A stretch of 64,000 nucleotides of DNA, taken from Caulobacteraceae bacterium. GTDB lineage: Bacteria > Pseudomonadota > Alphaproteobacteria > Caulobacterales > Caulobacteraceae. The DNA lies in contig JAFBAO010000046.1 in the NCBI GenBank assembly GCA_019247715.1, positions 1 to 64,000 on the forward strand, written 5' to 3'. Position 1 is the first letter of the stretch. Every line of letters starts with the position of its first letter. Below the pieces are notes generated by a model, which was not told the origin of the DNA, did no database searches, and saw only the letters and a program-made list of their open reading frames with translations. Below are positions 8,130 to 17,462 of this stretch, piece after piece. The position numbers were made by a program, and so were the translations under genes.

Positions 8130-8899
8130 ACCGGTTCGCGGGTCTCCTCGCGCCCACCCTGTTCGTGGCCGCGATCCTCGGCGTCTGGGAGGCAGCCTGC
8201 CGGCTGTTCTCGGTGCCGCCCTATTTCCTTCCGGCCCCCTCGGCCATCGTGGTCGCCCTGGCCCGGCATGCGCCGCTGCTCTTCGTCTCGGCGGCGCGAA
8301 CCCTCGCCACCGCGCTGACCGCCTTCGGCCTCGTCTGTGTCGTGGCCGGCGTGACGGCCCTGGCGGCCGCTTCCAGCCCCACTGTCGAGCGCGCCTTTCG
8401 GCCCGTGGCGATCGGGTTGCAGGTGACCCCGGTGGTCGCCCTCGCGCCGCTGTTCGTGATCTGGGCGGGGGTGGAGCACCCGGAGCGGGCGGTCATCGCG
8501 CTGGCCGCCATCGTCGCCTTCTTCCCGATCTATTCGGGGGCGCTCGCCGGCCTGAAGTCGGCAGATCCGGAGCTGGAGCGGCTGTTCGACCTCTACGAGG
8601 CGAGCCCCTGGCAGAGGCTGGCGCGCCTGCGGGTCCCGTCCTCCGCGCCCCATGTCCTGGAGGGTCTGAAGGTCGGGCTGGGGCTGGCCCTCGTCGGGGC
8701 GGTGATCGCCGAGCTGGCGGCCGGCTCCGGCGGCTCGGAGGGGCTCGCCTGGCGGATCAGCGAAGCCAGCCATCGGCTGGAGATCGCCCAGAGTTTCGCC
8801 GCCCTCGCCGCCCTGATCTTCCTGGCGGCGGGCCTCCATCTGCTCTTCCAGGCGGCGGAACGGGCGGCGCTGGGCTGGTGGAAAGGCGGGCCACGTTAG
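8126..8899 (+). CDS. ABC transporter permease (NitT/TauT type)
   Basis: Inner-membrane permease of 257 residues with about six hydrophobic segments. The cytoplasmic coupling loop is recognisable near LFDLYEASPWQRLARLRVPSSAPHV split around the EAA region, where it would contact the ATPase. This is the BPD_transp_1 fold of the SsuC/TauC group. The ATG at 8126 overlaps the ATPase stop. It is the last gene of the importer operon; a short hairpin (CAGGGT/ACCCTG at 8916-8931) follows but has no T-tract. Confidence 0.9.
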   Translation: MNRFAGLLAPTLFVAAILGVWEAACRLFSVPPYFLPAPSAIVVALARHAPLLFVSAARTLATALTAFGLVCVVAGVTALAAASSPTVERAFRPVAIGLQVTPVVALAPLFVIWAGVEHPERAVIALAAIVAFFPIYSGALAGLKSADPELERLFDLYEASPWQRLARLRVPSSAPHVLEGLKVGLGLALVGAVIAELAAGSGGSEGLAWRISEASHRLEIAQSFAALAALIFLAAGLHLLFQAAERAALGWWKGGPR

Positions 8900-8957
8900 C
8901 GGGCGATTAAGTCGGCAGGGTTATGACCCTGGGGTTGCAAACTCATCGGGACTGCCC

Positions 8958-9530
8958 ATGAGACTCCTTCCGGCCATCGCCGTCGTCGCCCTGACGGCGG
9001 CCGTTGGCGATCCGGCCGCGGCCCAGGAGGACCGCTATGGGCCCTTCCGCCCCGAGCCGGCCCCCACGGCCGGGACCTACGACGGCCCGTTCCTGAACTG
9101 GCCGGGCAAGGGCGCCGCGCCCGTCGGGACCGCGCCCGCGCCGCCGCCCGCTCCTACACCGGCGCCGGCCCCCGCGCCGCTGGCGGCCCTCCCTCCGCCC
9201 GAGGCCGCGCCTGCGTCCGGCGCGCCCCCTTCGACAATCGCTGAGCCTCCCGCGCGCGCCGCGAGCCCGGCCCTGGCCCAGAACACGGCCGCCCCAGCTG
9301 CGGCGGCCGGGCCTGCGCGGCCGTCAGTGGGGGTGCGCTTCTACTCGGTGCTCCGCGACTACGGGATGCAGCCGGATCGGGTCGAAACCCCCGTCAACCG
9401 CCCCCTGGTCCTGATCGGACCGCCCGACGGCGGCGCCGGCGCAGCCGGTTCCGGCGGCGATGCATCCCCCAGCCGCGACCAGGATCGGCGCTCCGACCGA
9501 TCCGACACCGATTCAAGCGGCGTTTACTGA
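8958..9530 (+). CDS. Secreted Pro/Ala-rich protein of unknown function
   Basis: Exported protein of 190 residues. Residues 1-22 form a signal peptide (AVVALTAAVGDPAAA-QE). A long Pro/Ala-rich low-complexity stretch occupies about 45-125 and probably spans the periplasm or is disordered. A short ordered-looking segment follows (VGVRFYSVLRDYGMQPDRV), then a Gly/Ser/Asp-rich tail. No known domain is recognised. The stop codon overlaps the DUF2336 start by one base (TGATG), so the two genes form an operon. Confidence 0.65.
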   Translation: MRLLPAIAVVALTAAVGDPAAAQEDRYGPFRPEPAPTAGTYDGPFLNWPGKGAAPVGTAPAPPPAPTPAPAPAPLAALPPPEAAPASGAPPSTIAEPPARAASPALAQNTAAPAAAAGPARPSVGVRFYSVLRDYGMQPDRVETPVNRPLVLIGPPDGGAGAAGSGGDASPSRDQDRRSDRSDTDSSGVY

Positions 9531-10621
9531 TGTCCAAGCTCAGCGACCTGATCGCCCTCGCCAAGGAGCCCTCCAGCGACAAGCGCCGGGACCTCCTTCG
9601 GGAAGTCACCGACCTCTTCTTCGAGAACCCCGACTCGCGCAGGGGGGCCGAGCTTGCCCTGTTCGACGACGTGATGAGCCAGCTCGCCGGCGAGATGGAG
9701 GCGGCGGTGCGCGCCGAGCTCGCCCAGCGGATCGCTCCGGCCCAGGACGCGCCTCGCAAGCTGGTGAGGGGCCTGGCGTCGGACAGCGCCATCGAGGTGG
9801 CCCGTCCGGTGCTGGAGGCCTCGAACGTGCTCTCCGAAGAGGACCTGCTTTTCCTGGCCGCGCACCGGGGCCAAGACCACCTGCAGGCCATCTCGCGCCG
9901 CGAAAGCGTCTCGGAGGCCCTCTCGGAGGCCATCGTCGGGCGCGCGGACGACGAGACCCTGGGCGTGCTGCTGCGCAACGACGGCGCCGAGCTGTCGCGC
10001 CACGCCCACGAGACGGCGGTGGATCGGGCGGAGGCCAATCCCGCGCTGCACGAGGCGGTGGTCAACCGGCGCAGCCTACCGGTGGACCTGCTGAACGAGA
10101 TGTACTTCGTGGTCGAAAGCCGGCTTCGCACGAAGATCCTGAAGCGCAACGCCGAAATGGACCCGGCCGCCCTCGAGGCGGCGCTGACCACGCAGCGCAA
10201 GCGGCTGGCGGCGCGCGACGGCGCGCTTCCTGCGGACTACGAAGCGGCCGAGCGCGACATCCGCTCGCTCGTCGCCCGCAAGGCTTTGACGGCCAAGGCG
10301 CTCGCCAACATGCTGCGCGCCCGCGAGACCACCCGGTTCATGCTCGCCCTGGCGGAGCTGGCCGGGATCGACTTCCACACCGCCCGGCTCATCCTCGAAA
10401 AGCGTGAGCTCGACGCCCTGGCGATCGTCTGCAAGGCCGCCGCCTTCGAGCCTTCGCTCTTCCTCACCTTCGCTATCCTGGTGCTCGACCGCGACGCCGA
10501 CGCCATGGGACGCGCCAAGGAGTACGGCCAGCTCTACGCCGAGCTCCCGCGGGAGGCGGCGCAGCGCACCTTGCGGTTCTGGCGGATGCGCCGGCAGACG
10601 CCGGAGATGGCCGCGGCCTGA
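9530..10621 (+). CDS. DUF2336-domain protein
   Basis: Cytoplasmic protein of 363 residues, mostly helical, with the DUF2336 pattern: repeated short helices such as DLLREVTDLFFE, EDLLFLAAHRG and ALHEAVVNRRSLPVDLLNEMY. The family is common in Alphaproteobacteria and looks like a HEAT-like solenoid; its function is not established. It has no signal peptide or membrane segment. It is translationally coupled to the upstream secreted protein (TGATG). Confidence 0.8.
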   Translation: MSKLSDLIALAKEPSSDKRRDLLREVTDLFFENPDSRRGAELALFDDVMSQLAGEMEAAVRAELAQRIAPAQDAPRKLVRGLASDSAIEVARPVLEASNVLSEEDLLFLAAHRGQDHLQAISRRESVSEALSEAIVGRADDETLGVLLRNDGAELSRHAHETAVDRAEANPALHEAVVNRRSLPVDLLNEMYFVVESRLRTKILKRNAEMDPAALEAALTTQRKRLAARDGALPADYEAAERDIRSLVARKALTAKALANMLRARETTRFMLALAELAGIDFHTARLILEKRELDALAIVCKAAAFEPSLFLTFAILVLDRDADAMGRAKEYGQLYAELPREAAQRTLRFWRMRRQTPEMAAA

Positions 10622-10627
10622 TCCCCT

Positions 10628-11989
10628 TCAGGACCTCACCTGGGCCGCGCCGAGGCGGGCCAGACCGTCGGCGGCGATGGCGGCGAACGAGCGCAGGCCC
10701 TCTTCGCCGAAGACGTCGAGCGCCGTGGAGAACGCCAGGGCGGCCGCGGCGCGCTCGCCCCGGTCGCGGCCCGAAAGCGCCAGCCGCGCGGCGTAGACCT
10801 GTCCCAATTGCACCTGCAACACCGCCCAGCCCACGGGATCCTTGTGGTGCAGCCCGCCGGCGAGCTCGGCCTTGAAAGCCGCCTCGGCGGCGTCGAGCCG
10901 GCCGCGATCGCCGGAAAGCTCGGCGGAGCGGGCCAGCGCCACACCGCGGCCCGTCGCCGCCTCGGCCCGCAGATGCAGGCCTGGAGCGCCCTGCAGGACA
11001 AGCGCCGCGCGATCGTAGGCCGCGATGGCCTTGTCGAACGCCGCCTCCGCCTCGGTGGCCTCGCCCAGTTGGGAGAGGGCCTGGGCCAGGAGGATCTGGC
11101 CCCGGGCCCAGTCCAGGGGGCTATGCTCGCGCCCCAGCCGGTCGAGCGCGGCGGCGAGGTCTCCGACCGCGCTCACCAGGGCAGCCACGTCGCCGGTGAG
11201 CTCAGCCAGCGAACCCCGGGCCCCGGCCCGCGCGAGCTGGGCGCGGGCGAGGGCGAGCGGCTCATAGGCGCCGTCGAGACGCTCACCCGCCGCCGCCAGG
11301 TCGCCGATGGCTGCGCGAATGAGGGTTTCTTCCTTGAGGCGCAAACCGGCGCAGACCAGCATATCGGCACGGGCGATCCGGCCCTCGGCGGCCGCCAGCT
11401 TCAGGGCCGTCTGTCGGCGCCCCGCGGCCTCCAGGGTGGCGATCGGTTCGTTGAAGGCGCGCGCGGCCAAGCGCACCGCGGTGAGACCCCCGGCGCGGGC
11501 GGCGCGGCGTCCGCGGATTTGCGCCAGGGCCTGTTGCGCCAGCAGCCCGACGGCCCCGTCGCTGGCCCTGGCCGCTTCGGCGGCGCGCTCGGCGGCGGTC
11601 TCCAGAGCCTCGTCGCCGAACAGCTCGGCGCCCAGCAAGGCGCAACAGGCCTGCTCCAGCCGGGCCCTGCCCCACCCTTGCGGGCGGCGGCTGCGGTCGA
11701 AGGCCTCGGCCGCCCGCGCCGCGCTGGCGGCGGCGCGCTTCAAGGCGACCGCGTCGCCGGTGCGACGGGCAAGTTCGCGCCAAATCACGGCCGACTCCAG
11801 CATTCGCCGCGGCCGGTCCCTGGCCCCGATGCGGCCGGCGGCGACCTCGGCGGCCTTGGCCTCGCCGCGCAGCATCTCCAGATCGAGCAGCTCCAGCAGG
11901 CTCGCGTCGCCGCCGCAGAGGCCGTCCTTCGCCGGACCGGCGCGGACGCCCCCGAAAAGGCGGCGGAGCTCACGGCCGAATTCGAACAT
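10628..11989 (-). CDS. Ala-rich helical solenoid protein, unknown function
   Basis: Predicted cytoplasmic protein of 453 residues made of paired amphipathic helices, resembling a degenerate TPR solenoid (AKAAEVAAGRI, LERIFQ-like repeats, then EAEAAFDKAIAAYDRAALVLQ). No catalytic motif is seen. I prefer the ATG at 11989 (MFEFGREL) over an in-frame ATG at 12061, since the extra 24 residues look like leader sequence. A perfect CtrA box (TTAA-N7-TTAA) lies about 105 bp upstream, so the gene may belong to the CtrA regulon. It is convergent with the DUF2336 gene. Confidence 0.65.
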   Translation of the reverse strand: MFEFGRELRRLFGGVRAGPAKDGLCGGDASLLELLDLEMLRGEAKAAEVAAGRIGARDRPRRMLESAVIWRELARRTGDAVALKRAAASAARAAEAFDRSRRPQGWGRARLEQACCALLGAELFGDEALETAAERAAEAARASDGAVGLLAQQALAQIRGRRAARAGGLTAVRLAARAFNEPIATLEAAGRRQTALKLAAAEGRIARADMLVCAGLRLKEETLIRAAIGDLAAAGERLDGAYEPLALARAQLARAGARGSLAELTGDVAALVSAVGDLAAALDRLGREHSPLDWARGQILLAQALSQLGEATEAEAAFDKAIAAYDRAALVLQGAPGLHLRAEAATGRGVALARSAELSGDRGRLDAAEAAFKAELAGGLHHKDPVGWAVLQVQLGQVYAARLALSGRDRGERAAAALAFSTALDVFGEEGLRSFAAIAADGLARLGAAQVRS

Positions 11990-12093
11990 GCGGGGTCGCT
12001 CCTCCAGGGTTGCGCTGAGCCGGATCGGGACGCCGGCCTTCTTCCAACACCCGAAGAGCAAACCCGAAGCCGGATGTTTGCAAGTAATTAATC

Positions 12094-12108
12094 TTAAGGA
12101 GTGGTTAA
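12094..12108 (-). promoter_or_regulatory. CtrA box (exact TTAA-N7-TTAA)
   Basis: Read on the minus strand the site is TTAACCACTCCTTAA, an exact match to the CtrA consensus TTAA-N7-TTAA. It stands about 105 bp upstream of the solenoid gene start at 11989 in a short AT-rich patch between that gene and the 3' end of prfC. ctrA itself is encoded 4.6 kb away. The motif is observed; binding is inferred. Confidence 0.65.
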
Positions 12109-12153
12109 CACCTTCGCGCCCGTCGACGGCGGGCTAGGGGCGGCGAGCCTGGC

Positions 12154-13740
12154 CTAGGCCCGATCCTTGACCCGGTCGAAAGCGACCTTGGGGAACCGCT
12201 CCCCCAGATAGCCGATCTCCCAGGCCGATTTGGCCAGGAAGACCGGGGCCGCATCGATGTCGGCGGCCATGGCGGTGCGGTGCTTGCCGGCGAAATCCTC
12301 CACGTCGGCCTTGGCGCCGGCGAGCCAGCGGGCTTCGGCGTAGGGGGAGGCCTCGAAAATCACGTCGAGGCCGTATTCGCCGGAAAGCCGGTCGGCCATG
12401 ACCTCGAACTGCAGCTGGCCCACCGCGCCCACGATGAAATCCGCCCCGATCTGCGGACGGAAGAGCTGGGTGACGCCTTCCTCGGCGAGGCCCTCCAGCG
12501 CCTTCTTCAGGTGCTTGGCCTTCAGCGGGTCCTTGACCCGTACGCGCCGCAGGATCTCCGGGGCGAAGTTGGGCAGGCCGGCGAAGCGCAAGGCGCCGCT
12601 CTCGGAAAGACTGTCGCCGACCCGCAGCACTCCGTGATTTGGGATGCCGATCACGTCGCCGGCGAAGGCCTCCTCGGCGAGCTCGCGGTCGGAGGCGAAG
12701 AACAGGATCGGGGCGTTGATCCCGAGCTGACGCCCGCTCGCCTCGACCTTCAACTTCATGCCGCGGACGAACCGGCCGGAGACGAGGCGCAGGAAGGCGA
12801 TCCGGTCGCGGTGGGCGGGATCCATGTTCGCCTGGATCTTGAAGACGAACCCGGCGACTTCCGCATCGCCCGGGGCGACATGGGTGTCCTGGCCGGACCG
12901 GCGGGCGGCCACGGGCTTGGGCGCGGGAGCGTAGGCGCCCAGCCCCCCCAGCAGCTCGGCCACCCCGAAGTGACGCAGGGCCGAACCGAAGAAGACCGGC
13001 GTCATGTGGCCTTCGAGGAAGCTTTCGGGATCGAAGGGCTTGGCGGCCTCCTTGACCAGCATTGCGCCTTCCTCGAGCTCGGCCTGCTCCTCGGGGTCGA
13101 GATGCTGCACGATGGCGTTGGAGCGGAAGGCGACGGGCGCGGGCCGCTCCCCGGCCTGACGCGAGAACGGGAGGAACTGATCGGTCCTGAGTTCGAGGAC
13201 GCCCTTGAACCGGTTGCCGGAGCCGGCCGGCCAGTAGAGCGGGGCCGGGTCCAGGGCGAGCTTGGCGGCGATCTCGTCCAGCAGGGCGAACGGATCCTGC
13301 GCCTCGCGGTCCATCTTGTTGATGAAGGTCACGATGGGGATGTCGCGCAGCCGGCAGACCTCGAACAGCTTGAGCGTCTGCGGCTCGATGCCCCTGGCCG
13401 CGTCCAGCACCATGACCGCCGCGTCGGCGGCGGTGAGGGTGCGGTAGGTGTCCTCGGAGAAGTCCTCGTGTCCGGGCGTGTCCAGCAGATTGAACATCAG
13501 GCCGGCGTGGTCGAAGGTCATGGCGCTGGCGGAGACCGAGATGCCCCGCTCGCGCTCGATCTTCATCCAGTCGGATCGCGTCCGGCGCTGTTCTCCCCGG
13601 GCCCGAACGGCCCCCGCCGCCCGGATCGCACCGCCCGCCAGCAGCAGGTTCTCGGTCAAGGTGGTCTTGCCGGCGTCGGGGTGGCTGATGATGGCGAACG
13701 TGCGCCGGCGAGCGGCCTCGGCGGCGGGGGAGGAAGGCAT
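12154..13740 (-). CDS. prfC: Peptide chain release factor 3
   Basis: GTPase that removes RF1/RF2 from the ribosome after termination. The protein has 528 residues against 529 in E. coli. G-domain motifs are clear: G1 SHPDAGKTT, G2 in the ERGISVSASAM region, G3 DTPGHEDF, G4 INKMDR. EF-Tu-like domains II and III follow. The ATG at 13740 (MPSSPAAEAARRR) fits the family start; a longer in-frame extension toward 14097 runs through the neighbouring M23 gene in another frame and is rejected. Confidence 0.95.
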   Translation of the reverse strand: MPSSPAAEAARRRTFAIISHPDAGKTTLTENLLLAGGAIRAAGAVRARGEQRRTRSDWMKIERERGISVSASAMTFDHAGLMFNLLDTPGHEDFSEDTYRTLTAADAAVMVLDAARGIEPQTLKLFEVCRLRDIPIVTFINKMDREAQDPFALLDEIAAKLALDPAPLYWPAGSGNRFKGVLELRTDQFLPFSRQAGERPAPVAFRSNAIVQHLDPEEQAELEEGAMLVKEAAKPFDPESFLEGHMTPVFFGSALRHFGVAELLGGLGAYAPAPKPVAARRSGQDTHVAPGDAEVAGFVFKIQANMDPAHRDRIAFLRLVSGRFVRGMKLKVEASGRQLGINAPILFFASDRELAEEAFAGDVIGIPNHGVLRVGDSLSESGALRFAGLPNFAPEILRRVRVKDPLKAKHLKKALEGLAEEGVTQLFRPQIGADFIVGAVGQLQFEVMADRLSGEYGLDVIFEASPYAEARWLAGAKADVEDFAGKHRTAMAADIDAAPVFLAKSAWEIGYLGERFPKVAFDRVKDRA

Positions 13741-13835
13741 GGCCGGCAGGTAGTCAAGGACGGGCCGAATGGCAACGCGCGTCCGTCGCTGCGGTCCCGT
13801 TTGCTCGGGTCCTGGGGCGAAACGGCCTTCTTTTC

Positions 13836-14537
13836 CTACGCGTGCCGCAGGCGCAGGAAGGAGGCCGTTGGGGCGGGGGAGGGCGCGGCCAGCGGGGTCT
13901 GGGCGACCGGGGCCCGGCCGAACGGCGTGCGCATCGGGTCCAGCTTCACCCCGTCCAAGCTCACCTCGAAGTGCAGGTGCGGACCGGTGGCGAGGCCGGT
14001 CTCGCCGACGAAGCCGATCACCTCGCCGCGCAAGACGCGGCTTCCGGGCGAAAGGCCGGGTGCGAAGGTGAGCAGATGCGCATAGCCGGTGGCCCAACCC
14101 CCGGCGTGCCTGAGCCGCAGCAGGTTGCCGTAGCCCCCTTCGCGCGCGGCCTCGGTGACCACCCCGTCGGCCGCCGCCAACACCGGCGCGCCCACCGGCG
14201 CGGCCAGATCGATCCCCTGATGCATGCGGGTGAAGCCCAACAGCGGATGGCGGCGCAGCCCGAAGCCCGAGGTGACCTTCAGGAATTCGAGCGGCGGCCC
14301 GAGGAGCGTTCGCGCGGGCGTGGGAACGTCCAGGAGCGGATCGGTCGCCGGCAAGCGCCAGGTGGGTGAGGCGTCCCGCGGCACGTAGTCGGCTGGCGGA
14401 ACGTCGGCGGGGGACGACGCCGGCGCGGAGGCCTCGGCGGTGAGCCTCCAGCCCAGGAGGAGAAGGCCGACGCCCGCCGCCGTCAGAAGGAGGCGCGCGG
14501 CGAGCTGCGGCCGGCGGGTGGAGAACGGACCCAGCAT
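13836..14537 (-). CDS. M23 (LytM) peptidase, membrane-anchored
   Basis: Predicted cell-wall endopeptidase of 233 residues. An N-terminal hydrophobic segment (about 12-30) acts as signal or anchor. The C-terminal LytM domain has the zinc ligands in HQGIDLA and the TGPHLHFEV motif, with GSRVLRGEVIGFVG between them. The set needed for catalysis looks complete, so it should cleave peptidoglycan cross-bridges or stem peptides rather than act only as an activator. The ATG at 14537 precedes the hydrophobic segment; one seven codons upstream is possible. Confidence 0.88.
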   Translation of the reverse strand: MLGPFSTRRPQLAARLLLTAAGVGLLLLGWRLTAEASAPASSPADVPPADYVPRDASPTWRLPATDPLLDVPTPARTLLGPPLEFLKVTSGFGLRRHPLLGFTRMHQGIDLAAPVGAPVLAAADGVVTEAAREGGYGNLLRLRHAGGWATGYAHLLTFAPGLSPGSRVLRGEVIGFVGETGLATGPHLHFEVSLDGVKLDPMRTPFGRAPVAQTPLAAPSPAPTASFLRLRHA

Positions 14538-14583
14538 GGCGGACCCGCAGCTTTCCACGCCGGGGTTAACGCCCGATGCACCT

Positions 14584-14940
14584 TCAGAGCAGCGGCTGGA
14601 CCCGCTCGGCGGGACGGCAGAGCGCGACCCCCTTGGGGGTGACCACGATGGGACGCTCCACCAGGATGGGGTGGCGCACCATCGCCTCCAGGATCTCGGC
14701 GTCGCCGACGCCGGGCCGCGTCAGGCCCAGCTCCTCGGCCGGGGTTCCACGCACCCTGAGAAGGTCCCCCGGCTTCGCGCCCATCCGCGCGAAGAGGTCC
14801 GCGAGCTGATCGGCCTTCCAGCCCGCCTTCAGATATTCGACCACCTTGGGCTCGCGACCGGCCTCGCGCAGCGCCGCCAGCACGTTGCGCGAGGTCCCGC
14901 AGGCGGGGTTGTGGAAGATCACGACTTCGGCCTGGCTCAT
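14584..14940 (-). CDS. arsC: ArsC-family arsenate reductase-like protein
   Basis: Thioredoxin-fold protein of 118 residues. The N-terminus FHNPACGTSRNVL matches the active-site Cys region of glutaredoxin-dependent ArsC, with downstream arginines in VRGTPAEEL and ERPIVVTPKG. Arsenate reduction with glutathione and glutaredoxin is the family activity; Spx/YffB-like proteins share the fold, so the substrate is not certain. No arsR or arsB lies nearby, so this is not an ars operon. Confidence 0.82.
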   Translation of the reverse strand: MSQAEVVIFHNPACGTSRNVLAALREAGREPKVVEYLKAGWKADQLADLFARMGAKPGDLLRVRGTPAEELGLTRPGVGDAEILEAMVRHPILVERPIVVTPKGVALCRPAERVQPLL

Positions 14941-15069
14941 GGGGCCCCCCATCAGGCCGCGGCGGCCTTCACCCTGGTTCATAGTGGCGGGGGTGAGGCC
15001 CGATTGTCTATGGCTTCCTGCCGACCGCAGCTTGCGCCGGCGCTGCTTTCGCCTTCTTCTTGGCCCGCG

Positions 15070-15780
15070 ATGACGAGGCTGGCCGAGGTCGCCGATCTGC
15101 TCCGCGGCCGGCGGCCGGGCGCCGGGCCGTTCGTGGTCGGGGTGACCGGCGGCGTGGCCGCGGGCAAGAGCGCCTTCGCGAGCGAGCTGGCCTCGGCGCT
15201 GGCGGCCTGGCCGGAGCGGCCGGCGGTGGAGGTCGTCGGCACCGACGGCTTCCTCTTCGACAACGCGACCCTGAAGGCGCGACAGCTCACCCAGCGCAAG
15301 GGCTTTCCGGAAAGCTACGACCGGGAGGCCCTGCGGGCTGCCCTGGCGGCGATCCGGGTCGGTCCGACCGAGTTCCCGGGCTATTCCCACGCCATCTACG
15401 ACCTCGACCCGGCCCTGGTGCGACGGCTCGACCCGCCGGACGTGCTGATCATCGAGGGCCTCGGCCTGCACGAGCCGCCGGCCACGACGGGGCTCGACGC
15501 GCTCGTCTACCTCGATGCGCCGGAGGCGCTGCTGCAAGCCTGGTACGCCGAGCGGTTCATCGCCTTCTGGCGGGCGGCCGCGGACGATCCGACGTCCTTC
15601 TACGTCCGCTTCCGCCACCTCGACGAGGCCCAGACGCGCGAAGCCGCCGCCATGGTGTGGGAGGCGACGAACCTGCCGAACCTGCGCGACCACATCGTTC
15701 GCGCCCGCGACCACGCGCACGTGATCGTGCGCAAGGGCGAGGGCCACGCGATCGAGGCGGTCATCGCGCCTGATCGCTGA
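15070..15780 (+). CDS. Pantothenate kinase (type I)-like P-loop kinase
   Basis: P-loop kinase of 236 residues. Walker A is GGVAAGKS (about 26-33). The segments TDGFLFDN, RKGFPESYD, YSHAIYDL and LIIEGL match the order and wording of type I pantothenate kinase CoaA. The C-terminal YAERFIAFW and WEATNLPNLRDHI segments also agree. It lacks about 80 N-terminal residues relative to E. coli CoaA (316 aa), so it may be a divergent CoaA or another kinase of the PRK/uridine-kinase superfamily. An in-frame ATG at 15010 would add 20 residues. Confidence 0.75.
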   Translation: MTRLAEVADLLRGRRPGAGPFVVGVTGGVAAGKSAFASELASALAAWPERPAVEVVGTDGFLFDNATLKARQLTQRKGFPESYDREALRAALAAIRVGPTEFPGYSHAIYDLDPALVRRLDPPDVLIIEGLGLHEPPATTGLDALVYLDAPEALLQAWYAERFIAFWRAAADDPTSFYVRFRHLDEAQTREAAAMVWEATNLPNLRDHIVRARDHAHVIVRKGEGHAIEAVIAPDR

Positions 15781-15840
15781 GCCGGGCCGACCGCCAGCGC
15801 CAGAGCGCGACGGCGAACGGCGCGAAGAGGGAGAGCGGGC

Positions 15841-16620
15841 TCACGCTCCACCCGGGGCGGCCTCGATCCGGGCCCGGTCTCCAGGCCGCAGGCGCCCGCC
15901 GCGGCGCACCTGCGCGTAGACCCCGCAGAGGGTGTGGCCGAACCCCTGGTGAAGACAGCCGACGACGTCGAGGTCCCGCTCGCCGCTCTGGGGGTCCACG
16001 TGGGTCGCGGCGCATCGGACGATGGGCTTGCCGACCGCCAGCTCCGCCTCGCCGATCCAAAGGCGGCGGCCCGGAAGGCTGTTCTCGATCCAGGCCGGCC
16101 AGCCTTCAACGTAGAGGTTGCCGCGAAAGCGCCGCGGGTCCACCCGGCGCCCCGCCTCCGCCTCGAGGGCGCGGATGCTGGCGAGGTTGACGATCGAGAC
16201 GAAGCCCTCGACGTCGTCCGTGAACCTGTGCGCCGGCGCCGAGGGCAGAACCTTCAGCGGGCCTCGCGCCTCGTCGCCGAGGACCGCGGCCAGCCAGGCG
16301 GCGAAGGCCGCGCGTCCCGGTTCGCCGGCAAGCGCGCCGCGGAACGGCGGATGGCCCTTCGCCTCGGCGGCGAGAACCTGGGTGTCTTCGTCGAAGGACG
16401 TGCGGATGCGCGCGATCGCGGCGATCTTGGCGAGGACCGTGAACTTCTGCTTGGAGACGTGCGCCGGCGCAGCCGGGTCGAAGCCGGAGGGGCCATCCTC
16501 CACCGCGTAAAGCCGGTCGAATGGAAAATAGGCCCCGGCGGTCAGCGTCACTTCCGCAAGCGCCTCGGGAGTGAAGCCCTTGACCGGATAGCGCCAGATC
16601 GATTGCAGCGAGCCGTTCAC
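15841..16620 (-). CDS. MOSC-domain protein
   Basis: Protein of 259 residues with an N-terminal MOSC_N beta-barrel (SIWRYPVKGFTPEAL) and a C-terminal MOSC domain (VNLASIRALE, then RFRGNLYVEG). The conserved Cys is in IVRCAATHVDP. MOSC proteins handle the molybdenum cofactor or transfer sulfur, and the mARC branch reduces N-hydroxylated compounds. The exact reaction here is not fixed by sequence. No molybdenum genes are adjacent. Confidence 0.85.
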   Translation of the reverse strand: MNGSLQSIWRYPVKGFTPEALAEVTLTAGAYFPFDRLYAVEDGPSGFDPAAPAHVSKQKFTVLAKIAAIARIRTSFDEDTQVLAAEAKGHPPFRGALAGEPGRAAFAAWLAAVLGDEARGPLKVLPSAPAHRFTDDVEGFVSIVNLASIRALEAEAGRRVDPRRFRGNLYVEGWPAWIENSLPGRRLWIGEAELAVGKPIVRCAATHVDPQSGERDLDVVGCLHQGFGHTLCGVYAQVRRGGRLRPGDRARIEAAPGGA

Positions 16621-16766
16621 GCGAAAGCCTCCGCCGCCCGCGAACCTCGTGCTTCGACGGGACGGCCGAGACTCCAGATCCCCAATGGGTAGGTCAAGCA
16701 GGGGCGCAGTCCGACCGCCGCGCCGCCTCGAAGTCGCCTAAGCCCGGCGCCGGCCGGGTTGATCGG

Positions 16767-17462
<696 letters not shown>

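Noticed and set aside
8916..8931. Hairpin CAGGGT-TATG-ACCCTG after the ABC permease gene
   Set aside because: Six base pairs only and no T-tract; too weak to call a terminator or operator.
13741..14097. N-terminal extension of prfC
   Set aside because: It lies antiparallel-frame over the M23 peptidase coding sequence on the same strand; the family start at 13740 is clear.
16742..16757. GC-rich palindrome CCCGGC-GCCG-GCCGGG after ctrA as terminator
   Set aside because: It is self-complementary but has no T-tract on the minus strand; could be chance in GC-rich DNA.
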